Positions 54,080 through 62,375 of a stretch of 64,000 bases of DNA are shown piece by piece (the stretch's first letter is position 1; each line of letters opens with the position of its first letter). The position numbers and the translations under genes are program-made. This stretch comes from an uncultured Rivibacter sp. GTDB lineage: Bacteria > Pseudomonadota > Gammaproteobacteria > Burkholderiales > Burkholderiaceae. The DNA lies in contig CAMLNA010000009.1 of the NCBI GenBank assembly GCA_946481025.1, positions 1 through 64,000 on the forward strand. The letters are read 5' to 3'. Under the pieces are notes generated by a model, which saw only the letters and a list, made by a program, of their open reading frames with translations, did no database searches and had not been told where the DNA came from.

Positions 54080-55222
54080 ATGAAACAACTCTTCGCCCTG
54101 CTACTGGCCCTGGCCTTCGGCGCTGCGCAAGCCCAGGCGCTGCAACCGCCCGAGATCGCCGCGCGTTCGTACCTGCTGTTCGACACCACGAGCAACCAGG
54201 TGCTGGCCGCCAAGGACGCCGACGTGCCCACCGAGCCGGCGTCGCTCACCAAGCTCATGACGGCCTACCTGGTGTTCCAGGCGCTCAAGGACAAGAAGCT
54301 CGCGATCGACCAGGAACTGCCGGTGTCGCAACGCGCCTGGCGCACCGGCATGACCGGCGCGTCGCGCACCTTCATCAACGTCAACACCCGCGTGAAGGTC
54401 GGGGACCTCATCAAGGGCATGATCGTGCAGAGCGGCAACGACGCCACGGTGGCCCTTGCCGAAGGCGTGGGCGGTTCGGTCGAAACCTTCGTCGACATGA
54501 TGAACCGTCAGGCCCAGGCCTTCGGCCTCAAGTCCACCGCCTTCAAGAACCCCGAAGGGCTCACCGCTCCCGGCCACACCAGCACCGCCCGCGAGCTGGG
54601 TGTCATCGCCACGCGCCTGCTGCAGGACTTTCCGCAGGACGTGCACTACTACGCGATGAAGGACTTCACCTTCAACAAGATCAAGCAGCCCAACCGCAAC
54701 CTGCTGCTCTACCGCGACCCCACGGTCGACGGCCTGAAGACCGGCTACACCGACGCTGCCGGCTACTGCCTCATCGCCACCGCCAAGCGCGACTTCCCCA
54801 ACGGCCCGCGCCGGCTGGTCACGGTGGTGCTGGGCGCTGCCTCGATGGAGGCGCGCGCCAATGAAAGCCAGAAGCTGCTGAACTGGGGCTTCAGCGCCTT
54901 CGACACCGTGAAGCTGTTCGGCGACGGCCAGCCGATCGTGACGCCCGAGGTCTGGAAGGGCGCGTCCAAGCTGGCCAAGCTGGGGGCCTCCGGCGGGCTG
55001 CTGGTCACGGTGCCGCGCGGCGAAGGCAACAAGCTCAAGACCGAAATCCAGCGCACCGACCCGCTGGTGGCGCCGCTGGCCAAGGGCCAGCGCGTGGGCA
55101 CGATCAAGGTGACCTCGGGCACCACGACCGTGGCCGAGCTGCCGCTGGTGGTGCTGGAGCCGGTGGAGCAGGCCGGCTTCTTCGGCCGCATGTGGGACGC
55201 CCTGCGCCTTTGGATCAAGTAG
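54080..55222 (+). CDS. dacA: D-alanyl-D-alanine carboxypeptidase (PBP5/6, DacA family)
   Basis: A 380-residue S11 peptidase trimming pentapeptides in the periplasm. The signal peptide is about residues 1-20. Active-site motifs are S55-x-x-K58 (ASLTKLM), SGN at 118-120 and KTG from K220. A beta-rich C-terminal domain and an amphipathic membrane anchor (GFFGRMWDALRLWIK) follow. ATG 54080 gives the proper signal peptide; the longer frame starts within the upstream gene. Followed by dat and ybeD as in many beta-proteobacteria. Confidence 0.95.
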   Translation: MKQLFALLLALAFGAAQAQALQPPEIAARSYLLFDTTSNQVLAAKDADVPTEPASLTKLMTAYLVFQALKDKKLAIDQELPVSQRAWRTGMTGASRTFINVNTRVKVGDLIKGMIVQSGNDATVALAEGVGGSVETFVDMMNRQAQAFGLKSTAFKNPEGLTAPGHTSTARELGVIATRLLQDFPQDVHYYAMKDFTFNKIKQPNRNLLLYRDPTVDGLKTGYTDAAGYCLIATAKRDFPNGPRRLVTVVLGAASMEARANESQKLLNWGFSAFDTVKLFGDGQPIVTPEVWKGASKLAKLGASGGLLVTVPRGEGNKLKTEIQRTDPLVAPLAKGQRVGTIKVTSGTTTVAELPLVVLEPVEQAGFFGRMWDALRLWIK

Positions 55223-55232
55223 TCACGAGGGC

Positions 55233-56183
55233 ATGACGCCGGAAGTCGACAGGAGTACGCTGCGGGCCATGCAAAGCATGCCTGCCTCCGTGCCCGACAG
55301 CCTGTGCTACCTCAACGGCGAATACACGCCGCTGCGCGAGGCGCGCGTGTCGGTGCTCGATCGCGGGTTCATCTTCGGCGACGGCGTCTACGAAGTGGTG
55401 CCCGCGTACGGCCGGCGGCTGTTCCGCTTCAACGAGCACATGGCGCGCCTGGACCGCAGCCTCGAGAAGCTGCGCATGCCCAACCCGCATTCGCAGGCCG
55501 AGTGGCTGGCGGTGCTGCGCGAGCTGGTGGTGCGTCATGCCGAGCGATTCGGCGCCGACGACCAGATGGTCTATCTGCAGGTGACGCGGGGCATCGCCCT
55601 GCGCGACCACGTCATGCCCAGGGATCTCGAGCCCACCGTCTTCGCGATGACCAACGCGATGAAGCCGGTGTCGGCCGAACAGCGTCATCAGGGCGTGGCC
55701 TGCGTGACGGCGCGCGACTTCCGCTGGGAGCGCTGCGACATCAAGACCACCTCGCTGCTGGGCAACGTGCTGGCGCGGCAGATCTCGGCCGACCGCGGGG
55801 CTGCCGAGACGATCATGCTGCGCGCCGGCGCCAACGGCATCAATTACCTCACCGAGGCCTCGTCGTCCAACGTCTGGATCGTGCATGAAGGCGCGCTGCT
55901 CGGGCCGCCCAAGAGCGAGCACGTGCTCGAAGGCATCCGCGTCGAGCTGCTCGAGGAGCTCTGCGAGGAAGAGGGCATTGCCTTCAACCTGCGCCCGATC
56001 ACCGAAACCGAGCTGCTCGCCGCTGACGAGGTGCTGCTGAGCTCGGCCACCAAGGAGGTGCTCGCCGTGACCACGCTCGACGGCGACCCGGTGGGCCATG
56101 GGGCTGGAAAAGGCAAGCCCGGCCCCATCTATGCCCGGTTGTACGCGGCGTACCAGCGTGCCAAGGCAGAGCAGTCCCTATGA
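55233..56183 (+). CDS. dat: D-amino acid aminotransferase (class IV, Dat)
   Basis: A 316-residue PLP fold-type IV enzyme interconverting D-Ala and other D-amino acids. The opening YLNGEYTPLREARVSVLDRGFIFGDGVYEVVP is characteristic. The Schiff-base lysine is K171 in CDIKTTSLLGNVLA, and the PLP phosphate site is in EASSSNVWIV. An internal ATG at 55269 with AGGAG some distance upstream is an alternative start and would remove 12 poorly conserved residues. Location behind dacA links it to D-Ala turnover. Confidence 0.92.
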   Translation: MTPEVDRSTLRAMQSMPASVPDSLCYLNGEYTPLREARVSVLDRGFIFGDGVYEVVPAYGRRLFRFNEHMARLDRSLEKLRMPNPHSQAEWLAVLRELVVRHAERFGADDQMVYLQVTRGIALRDHVMPRDLEPTVFAMTNAMKPVSAEQRHQGVACVTARDFRWERCDIKTTSLLGNVLARQISADRGAAETIMLRAGANGINYLTEASSSNVWIVHEGALLGPPKSEHVLEGIRVELLEELCEEEGIAFNLRPITETELLAADEVLLSSATKEVLAVTTLDGDPVGHGAGKGKPGPIYARLYAAYQRAKAEQSL

Positions 56184-56458
56184 ATTCCTACATCCCGCCC
56201 GAGAAGTCGCTCATCGAGTACCCGTCGCAGTTCCCCATCAAGGTGATGGGCGCCAACGTCGAAGGGTTCGTCGAGGCGATCACCCGGCTCGCGCAGCAGT
56301 TCGACCCGGGCTTCGACGCGGCCAGCGTCGAGGTGCGCCCGAGCAAGGGCAACAACTACCTCGGCGTCACCATCACCATCACGGCCACCAGCCGCGAGCA
56401 GCTCGACGAGCTGTACCGCACGCTGACCACGCACCCGATGGTGAAGGTCGTCCTCTGA
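56180..56458 (+). CDS. ybeD: DUF493/YbeD family protein
   Basis: A 92-residue ACT-like protein with IEYPSQFPIKVMG near the start and the C-terminal DELYRTLTTHPMVKVVL, both typical of YbeD. Function unassigned. Its ATG overlaps the dat stop. In many relatives lipB and lipA follow, but here the next gene is convergent phhA, so the cluster ends early. Confidence 0.9.
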   Translation: MNSYIPPEKSLIEYPSQFPIKVMGANVEGFVEAITRLAQQFDPGFDAASVEVRPSKGNNYLGVTITITATSREQLDELYRTLTTHPMVKVVL

Positions 56459-56497
56459 CGGCCGATACCGCCTGCTTGCCTGGCTGAAGCGCGCCGC

Positions 56498-57292
56498 TCA
56501 GCGCAAGGACCGCCGCAGCCGTCGAGTGCCCGTCGCAGCCGTGCCGATCGGCGAGTCGGTCGCCGGCGCGGTGCGAGGCAGCGTGGTGATGAGCTGCTCG
56601 AACGAGTCGATGGTGCAACAGTCCTCGAGCCTGACGTGGCCGCCGCCGTGCACGAAGAAGCCGTTGGCCGGGCCGGCGAGTTCGCCGGTCGCTTCGCACA
56701 CCAGGCTGGCGCCGTACATGCGCAGCCCGCGGGGCGTGCGAATGAGGCCGCGGTCGGCGGTGCGCTCGTAGTGCTGCAGGTACAACGGCAGCGCCGCGGC
56801 ACCGGCCGCGCAGGCGGCCTGGCCCAGCATCTGCAGGTAGTCGGCAAACACCGGCTGCGCCAGCATCGGCACGTGGCCGAACAGGTGGTGGAAGAGGTCG
56901 GTGCCGGTGCTGCGGCCCGGCGCGCAACCGCTGCCTGCGACGGTCGAGCGCACCGGAAACCTGCGGCGCGCCAGGTGCGAAAAGTACTTCAGCGGGTCGA
57001 GAGCCTCGTGCTGCACGAGGAGCTCCCAGCAGGTGGCCGCCTGAAGGCGGGCGTTGAGGTGCGTGAGGTCGGGGAACTCCTCGCTGTGGATGCCCAGGAC
57101 CCACATCCCCTTCATGTAGTCGCTGCAGCCCCACCGCTCGAGCACCCTTGTCTGTCGCGCGTGCAGTGCTTTCCACACGATGCGGTCCTCGAAGCGATAG
57201 GGCACCTTCGCAAGGTCGTGCCGGCTCGTCCATGGAGGCCTTGGCGCGCGCTGCGCCTCGGTGCTTGCAACGGGAGGCGATGCGTGGGTCAC
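56498..57292 (-). CDS. phhA: Phenylalanine-4-hydroxylase-like enzyme with variant iron site
   Basis: A 264-residue aromatic amino acid hydroxylase homologue. The iron-binding histidines are H135 and H140 in LFHHLFGHVP. The third ligand, a Glu in TVEFGLI of characterised bacterial enzymes, corresponds here to D180 in TADRGLIRTP. The alignment is anchored by GLI-x-TP-x-G-x-R-x-YGA. The catalytic-core order is otherwise kept. GTG 57292 has GGAG upstream. phhB and an aromatic aminotransferase precede it, so a role in Phe to Tyr conversion or related pterin chemistry is likely, though the altered ligand set could change activity. Confidence 0.82.
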   Translation of the reverse strand: MTHASPPVASTEAQRAPRPPWTSRHDLAKVPYRFEDRIVWKALHARQTRVLERWGCSDYMKGMWVLGIHSEEFPDLTHLNARLQAATCWELLVQHEALDPLKYFSHLARRRFPVRSTVAGSGCAPGRSTGTDLFHHLFGHVPMLAQPVFADYLQMLGQAACAAGAAALPLYLQHYERTADRGLIRTPRGLRMYGASLVCEATGELAGPANGFFVHGGGHVRLEDCCTIDSFEQLITTLPRTAPATDSPIGTAATGTRRLRRSLR

Positions 57293-57333
57293 GTGATGCT
57301 CCGGATGGCGTTGGCTGGCGTCGGGCCGAAGCC

Positions 57334-58527
57334 CTACGCCAGCACTTCGGCCATGGCGGTGGCCACGGCATCGACGTTGCGCACGCTCAGGCCAGCGACA
57401 CACATGCGCCCGGAGCCCACGAGGTACACGCCATGCGCTTCGCGCAGGCGCTGCACCTGCTGCGGCGCCAGCCCCGTGTAGCTGAACATGCCGCGCTGGC
57501 GCGTGAAGCCGCTGAAGTCGCGGCCCGGCAGCCGGGCTTCGAGGCCGGCGCGCAACTGCCCTCTCATCGCGTGGATTCGCGCGCGCATGCCTTGCAGCTC
57601 CTCTTGCCAACGCTCCCGCAGCGCGGGCGTGCGCAGCACGGCGGCCACCACGCGGGCGCCATAGGTCGGCGGGTTCGAGTAGTTGCGGCGCACGGCGGAC
57701 TTGAGCTGCCCCAGCAGGCGCTGCGCCTCGGCCTCGTCGGCACACACCAGGCTGAGGGCTCCACAGCGTTCGCCATAGAGCGAGAAGTTCTTCGAGAACG
57801 AGCTGGCCACGAAAAAGCGCAGGCCGGCAGCGGCCATCGCGCGGATCGCGAAAGTGTCTTCTTCGAGCCCTTCGCCGAAGCCCTGGTAGGCCATGTCCAC
57901 GAAGGGCACGAGCTGGCGTTCTTGAAGCACCGCCACGAGCTCGGCCCACTGCGCGTGGGTCAAGTCCACGCCGGTGGGGTTGTGGCAGCAGGCGTGCAGC
58001 AGCACGATGCTGCGCGCGGGCAGCGCGCCGATGGTGCCCAGCATTGCATCGAAGCGCACACCGCCGGTGGCCGCGTCGTAGTAGGGGTAGGCCTTCACCG
58101 TGAAGCCGGAGCCTTCGAAGATGGCGCGGTGGTTGTCCCAGCTCGGGTCGCTGATCCACACCTGCGAGTCGCTGAAGTAGGTCTTCAGGAAGTCGCTGCC
58201 CACGCGCAGCGCACCCGAGCCGCCGGGCGTCTGCAGCGTGGCGATGCGGCCGTTGCGCACGGCTTCGCTGCGGCTGCCGAAGACGAGCTGTTGCACCGCG
58301 GCGCGGTAGTCGGCGGCGCCTTCCATCGGCAGATAGGGGCGCGGGCCGATGTCGCGGGCGAGGACCTCCTCCGCGTCGCGCACCGCGGCCATCACGGGCA
58401 GGCGGCCGGCGTCATCGAAGTAGATGCCGATGCCGAGGTTGACCTTGCCGGCGCGCGGGTCCTGCTGGAAGTCCTCGTTGAGGCTCAGGATCGGATCGCC
58501 GGGGAATGCGGGAATGTGCTGGAACAT
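57334..58527 (-). CDS. tyrB: Aromatic amino acid aminotransferase
   Basis: A 397-residue class I PLP aminotransferase of the AspC/TyrB type. Motifs are GIGIYFDDAGRLPVM, LQTPGGSGALRVG, SDPSWDNHRAIF, CCHNPTGVDLT and the Schiff-base lysine in VASSFSKNFSLYGERCG, with the substrate-binding Arg near the C-terminus (GSGRMCVAGL). Equivalent to PhhC in the Pseudomonas phhABC cluster, converting aromatic amino acids and their keto acids. Lies between phhB and phhA in the same orientation. Confidence 0.93.
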   Translation of the reverse strand: MFQHIPAFPGDPILSLNEDFQQDPRAGKVNLGIGIYFDDAGRLPVMAAVRDAEEVLARDIGPRPYLPMEGAADYRAAVQQLVFGSRSEAVRNGRIATLQTPGGSGALRVGSDFLKTYFSDSQVWISDPSWDNHRAIFEGSGFTVKAYPYYDAATGGVRFDAMLGTIGALPARSIVLLHACCHNPTGVDLTHAQWAELVAVLQERQLVPFVDMAYQGFGEGLEEDTFAIRAMAAAGLRFFVASSFSKNFSLYGERCGALSLVCADEAEAQRLLGQLKSAVRRNYSNPPTYGARVVAAVLRTPALRERWQEELQGMRARIHAMRGQLRAGLEARLPGRDFSGFTRQRGMFSYTGLAPQQVQRLREAHGVYLVGSGRMCVAGLSVRNVDAVATAMAEVLA

Positions 58528-58560
58528 GGTGTCGTACTGCGGAGTGGAGGGCTGGTGCGG

Positions 58561-58872
58561 TCAGGGCGGGCAGGCCGCGGCGAAGCGGTCGATGTGGCCG
58601 GCCAGCCGCACGTCGAGCATCGACAGGCCGCCCGCGTCGTGCGTGGTGAGCACGATCTCGACGCGGTTCCAGACGTTGCTCCACTCAGGGTGGTGGTTCA
58701 TGCGCTCGGCTTCGAGCGCCACGCGGTTCATGAAGCCCCACGCGGCGTTGAAGTCGGCGAAGGTGAAGCTCTTGCAGATCGCGTCACGCGACGGGTGCAA
58801 GTTCCAGCCGGGCAGCTGCGCGAACAGCTGGCTGCGCTGTTCCGCGTTGAGCGGAGTGACGGACACGGTCAT
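58561..58872 (-). CDS. phhB: Pterin-4a-carbinolamine dehydratase
   Basis: A 103-residue enzyme that regenerates the pterin cofactor used by PhhA. The signature [26 protein letters not shown] contains H60, H61 and H78, the known catalytic trio. ATG 58872 gives a normal N-terminus. Its presence supports pterin-dependent hydroxylation by the downstream phhA. It lies 11 bases after the rutE-like gene. Confidence 0.95.
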   Translation of the reverse strand: MTVSVTPLNAEQRSQLFAQLPGWNLHPSRDAICKSFTFADFNAAWGFMNRVALEAERMNHHPEWSNVWNRVEIVLTTHDAGGLSMLDVRLAGHIDRFAAACPP

Positions 58873-58883
58873 CGGCGGCTCCT

Positions 58884-59477
58884 TCACACGAGGCGGCAAA
58901 CCGCGTCGAACGGCAGGCGCGGGCCACGCGGGAACAGGCCGCGGGCATCGCCATAGCCGAGGTTGCAGATGAAGTTGGTCTTCACCGAAGTGCCGGCGAA
59001 GCAGAGCGCGTCGACCTTGGCGGCGTCGAAGCCGGACATCGGGCCGCAGTCCAGCCCCAAGGCCCGTGCGGCGAGGATGAAGTAGCCGCCTTGCAGGCTG
59101 CCGTTGCGGAAAGCCGTGTTGCGCGCCACCTCCGCATCGGCGAACCAGGTCTTCGCATCGGGCGCATGCGCGAAGAGCTGCGGCAGGTGGTCCGCGAAAG
59201 CCAGGTCGTATCCGATCACGGCGGTGATGGGCGCATTGCGCGTCTTGTCGCGGTTGCCTTCGTCGAGCGCCGGCAGCAGCCGCTCCTTTTCCTGCGCGCT
59301 CGCCACGAACACGATGCGTGCCGGGCAGCAGTTGGCCGAGGTCGGCCCCATGCTCATGAGCTGGTACAGGCGCTGCAGCAGCGCGGTGGGCACCGGCTTG
59401 TCCTGCCAGGTGGTGAAGGTGCGCGCCTGCAGGAACAGCTGGTCGAGGGCGGCGTCGGCGAGGGGGGCGGAAATCAT
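58884..59477 (-). CDS. RutE/HadB-like nitroreductase-family malonic semialdehyde reductase
   Basis: A 197-residue flavoprotein of the nitroreductase fold. The [20 protein letters not shown] flavin-binding opening and [16 protein letters not shown] match RutE, which reduces malonic semialdehyde to 3-hydroxypropionate in uracil breakdown. No other rut genes are near. Here it leads the phhB-tyrB-phhA group, so a role with aromatic or pterin-derived quinoid compounds is also possible. ATG 59477 chosen; an A/G-rich leader precedes it. Confidence 0.85.
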   Translation of the reverse strand: MISAPLADAALDQLFLQARTFTTWQDKPVPTALLQRLYQLMSMGPTSANCCPARIVFVASAQEKERLLPALDEGNRDKTRNAPITAVIGYDLAFADHLPQLFAHAPDAKTWFADAEVARNTAFRNGSLQGGYFILAARALGLDCGPMSGFDAAKVDALCFAGTSVKTNFICNLGYGDARGLFPRGPRLPFDAVCRLV

Positions 59478-59512
59478 GCGAAGGGATTCGTGAGAGGTTT
59501 GCGCTGCGTCAA
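59478..59512 (-). promoter_or_regulatory. Putative promoter of the rutE-phhB-tyrB-phhA operon
   Basis: On the minus strand TTGACG (59507-59512) is followed 17 bases later by GAATCC and then ATG after six bases. The -35 is good but the -10 is poor. Placement suggests a very short or absent leader. Confidence 0.3.
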
Positions 59513-59673
59513 GACTGTAGGAGTCAGGCCTTGCAACTTTCCGGCGAGTTGGCGCGCGCTTTGCGGTTGTGGCGCAGGAAACCTGTGTGATGCTCTGTCG
59601 TGGTGCGCAATCGGTGCGCCGAAATGCGTGTCGACGCAGGGGCATGCCCCCCCGGCAGCCCCCGGCGAACAGA

Positions 59674-60831
59674 TCAGGCGAACCCCAGCAGCTCCAGGTC
59701 GAACATGCGCTCGGCCAGCCACAGCAGCGACAGCAGCGCGATCGCCAGCGAGCCGCCGCAGACGACGGCCCGCCGGTAGAAGGCGGTGGCACGCAGTGCC
59801 CAGGCCAGCGGCATGAAGAGGGCCACGATGAACAGCTGCCCGAGCTCCACGCCGAGGTTGAAGCCGAAGAGGGGCCAGAAGAGCGAGCCGCTGCCCAGGC
59901 CGAGGTCCTTCAGCGCGCCGGCGAAGCCGAAGCCGTGCACGAGGCCGAAGGCGAAGGTCAGGGCCCAGCGCCCGCGGAACACCACCGGCCGCAGGTTGTT
60001 GAGCGCGGCCAGCAGCACGCTCGCCGCGATGAGCGATTCGACCCAGCGCGACGGCGGGTCCCACACGTCCAGCACCGCCAGCGCCAGCGTCACCGAGTGC
60101 GCCAGGGTGAAGGCGGTGACCACGCGCAGCACGTCCCACAGCACCGGCTTCAGGCCCGGGGCCGGCGCCCAGGCATGCGGCTCGCGCGCCAGCACGGCCG
60201 CCACGAGCAGCGACAGCAGGAACAGCACATGGTCCGCCCCGATGGCGATGTGCCACAGGCCCTGGCCGATGAACTCGGCCAGGGTGTGCAGCGGTGTGCG
60301 GTCGGCTGCAGGCGCCAGCTCGCGCGGCCCGGCGCCCGGCACCAGCACCAGCGCCTGCCCGTCGCCGGCGGTGGCGATCCGCAGGATGCCGCGGTGCGTC
60401 GCGTCGCTGTCGGCGAACAGGCGGTAGTCCACCCGCTTCGGGCCGATGCCCGCCGGGCAGGCCAGCCGGCGTGACAGCACCACGTAGCGGCCGTCGCTGT
60501 GGGTGTCGAGCGCGGGAGGCGCCGGCGCCGCCGCGGGCGTGCAGTCCGGCAGCTGCAGTGCGGGCCACGCGAGCTGCTCGATCTCGCTCCAGCGGCGGCG
60601 GACTTCACCCCAGCTGAGGCGGCCGTCGCCATCGGCATCGAGCGCCAGCTCGCGGTCGAGGTCGCGCAGTGCGATGTCCCAGCGCAATGTGTACTCGCCG
60701 GCGACGGCAGTGGAGGTCAGCGTGAGGTAGCTGTCGCTGGCCTTGTGGGCCTGTGCCGTGGCGCCAAGAAGCGCCAGGCACAGCCCCGCGATCACCCGGA
60801 ACACCCGGCCGGTCGAGACGAGGCCCTTCAC
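59674..60831 (-). CDS. HupE/UreJ-family membrane protein with N-terminal EF-hand loop
   Basis: A 385-residue protein. After a signal-like segment (about 12-28, ending AQAHK) comes a soluble domain of about 170 residues carrying a complete EF-hand calcium loop, D65-x-D67-x-D69-G70 ... E76 (DADGDGRLSWGE). The C-terminal part has six to seven spans with GLWHIAIGADHVLFLLSLL, AFTLAHSVTLALAVL and GLVHGFGFAGAL, His-rich motifs of the HupE/UreJ (nickel/cobalt-type) superfamily. Start GTG overlaps the TPR gene stop (GTGA). Last gene of a four-gene cassette. Transport specificity unknown. Confidence 0.8.
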   Translation of the reverse strand: MKGLVSTGRVFRVIAGLCLALLGATAQAHKASDSYLTLTSTAVAGEYTLRWDIALRDLDRELALDADGDGRLSWGEVRRRWSEIEQLAWPALQLPDCTPAAAPAPPALDTHSDGRYVVLSRRLACPAGIGPKRVDYRLFADSDATHRGILRIATAGDGQALVLVPGAGPRELAPAADRTPLHTLAEFIGQGLWHIAIGADHVLFLLSLLVAAVLAREPHAWAPAPGLKPVLWDVLRVVTAFTLAHSVTLALAVLDVWDPPSRWVESLIAASVLLAALNNLRPVVFRGRWALTFAFGLVHGFGFAGALKDLGLGSGSLFWPLFGFNLGVELGQLFIVALFMPLAWALRATAFYRRAVVCGGSLAIALLSLLWLAERMFDLELLGFA

Positions 60832-62036
60832 GGCAGCCACCTTGCCAGCCTCGTGTCGTGGTAGCCGGTGCCGCGCATGAACTCCTGCAACGGCGCTGCG
60901 GCCGCGGGCTGGGCGGCGGCGAATGCGGCTTCGGCCAGCAGGCGCGCGTCGGCCGGCTCCTTCTGCTGCGCCCAGTTGTCGAGCGCGAGCTGCAGTGCGA
61001 GTGCCGGGTTGCCCTGCAGCCGCAAGGCGGCGTAAGCCTCCTCGCGCAGGTGAGGCGTGTCGCCGCGTTGGCGTGTGGCGGCGAACCGCCGCTGCAACGC
61101 GGCGGACGCGGCCGGTGCGCGCGGGTCCTGCAGCAGCTTCCATGCGTGTGCCAGGCGCAGCAGCAGCGCGTCGGCCTGCTCGCGGCCTTCGAGCAGCGAG
61201 GCAGCCTCGCGCGCGCGCCCCTGGTCGAGCAGCCAGTCGGCGCAGGCGGCCAGCGTGTAGACGTCGGCGTCGTCGCCGGCCCGGGCCAGCGCCTGCCGGT
61301 ACAGGGCTTGCGCCTCTCGTGAGTCGCCCAGGCGTTCGGCCAGCTCGGCACGCACCAGGGCCAGCCAGCCGGCCTGTTGCGCACCGGCTTGCGCGGCCAG
61401 GCGTTGCAGCGCCGAGCGGGCGGAGGTGGTGTCGCCGCGCAGGCTGGCCAGCTCGGCCAGGCATACCCGCGCCGGCAGTTCGGCCGCGGCGCCGAGGGCG
61501 CGGTAGCGCGGCTGCAGCAGTCGCTCGCAGCCACCGGCGGCCAGCGCGTAGCGCCCCTGCACCTGCAGCACGGCCGCGCGCGTGAGCTCGGCCTGGGCCT
61601 GCAGTTCGAGGGGCGTGCCGTTCGCGGCGAGCAGCAGGTCCAGGTCCGCCAGCGCGGCGCCAAAGTCATGCCGGCTCTGCAGCACGGTGGCGCGCAGCAG
61701 CCGCACGGCGGGTGGCGGGTCGGGCACCGACCACCAGGGCGCCAGCGCCGCCTGTGCCTGGCCGAGCTCGCGCGGATCGCCGTCGCGGCGGGCGCGCTCG
61801 ATGGCGGCGCGGGCCAGCTGCAGCGCCACCGGCAGATGGCCCGGCTGGCGGCGTGCCTGGGCGCGCAGTTCGCGGCTCAGGCGCTCGCCGGCATCGAGCG
61901 GGCGCTGGCGCAGCGTCTCGACCAGCTCGTCGTCGGTGGCGGGCGTGTAGGGCGCGGCGGCGCCGCTGCCGCACCACAGCGCGGCGGCGAAGAAGGCACA
62001 GGCCAGCCGGCCGGTGCGGTGGCGATGCAGATGCAT
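60828..62036 (-). CDS. Exported tetratricopeptide-like protein
   Basis: A 402-residue protein with signal peptide (about 1-29) and a mature part built from Ala/Leu/Arg-rich helix pairs of TPR or Sel1-like character, for example ALADLDLLLAANGTPLELQAQAELTRAAVLQ and AQALYRQALARAGDDADVYTLAACADWLLDQGR. It is probably a periplasmic scaffold. Its stop overlaps the HupE-like GTG, so the two are made together. No catalytic motif seen. ATG 62036 has AGGA upstream. Confidence 0.7.
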   Translation of the reverse strand: MHLHRHRTGRLACAFFAAALWCGSGAAAPYTPATDDELVETLRQRPLDAGERLSRELRAQARRQPGHLPVALQLARAAIERARRDGDPRELGQAQAALAPWWSVPDPPPAVRLLRATVLQSRHDFGAALADLDLLLAANGTPLELQAQAELTRAAVLQVQGRYALAAGGCERLLQPRYRALGAAAELPARVCLAELASLRGDTTSARSALQRLAAQAGAQQAGWLALVRAELAERLGDSREAQALYRQALARAGDDADVYTLAACADWLLDQGRAREAASLLEGREQADALLLRLAHAWKLLQDPRAPAASAALQRRFAATRQRGDTPHLREEAYAALRLQGNPALALQLALDNWAQQKEPADARLLAEAAFAAAQPAAAAPLQEFMRGTGYHDTRLARWLP

Positions 62037-62089
62037 GGCGGTTTCCTGCTGGGGGCCGGCGGTTCGCGGCGCCGGCCCCTGGGGCGGAC

Positions 62090-62362
62090 TCAAAGGTCCA
62101 TCGGCTCGTCGCTGTCGGTGGCCGGGGGAGCGGTGGACACCTTGTCGAGCTTGGGCGGCTCCTTGTCGTCGTCGGGTGCCAGCGAGGCTGCGTACTGCGT
62201 ATAGGCCGCCCAGCTGGCCGAGGCCGACTCGGGCACGCTGTCGCCCAGTGCCGGCGGGATGTCGGTCGATCCACCGCCACCGCCGCAACCGCCGAGTGCA
62301 ACGACCGCGGCGCCGCTCGCGGCGGCCCATGCCCGGCGCGAGGACAGAAGTTTCAACTTCAT
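62090..62362 (-). CDS. Small putative lipoprotein
   Basis: A 90-residue protein with basic start, hydrophobic stretch and lipobox VALGGC (C26) followed by a glycine run and a Pro/Asp/Ser-rich mature part ending in SDEPMDL. No recognised domain. It sits 13 bases after the DUF4331 gene and 53 before the TPR gene, always in the same direction, so it likely belongs to the cassette. The acidic, low-complexity tail could bind metal ions, but this is speculation. Confidence 0.6.
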   Translation of the reverse strand: MKLKLLSSRRAWAAASGAAVVALGGCGGGGGSTDIPPALGDSVPESASASWAAYTQYAASLAPDDDKEPPKLDKVSTAPPATDSDEPMDL

Positions 62363-62375
62363 GATCGCGGCCTCC

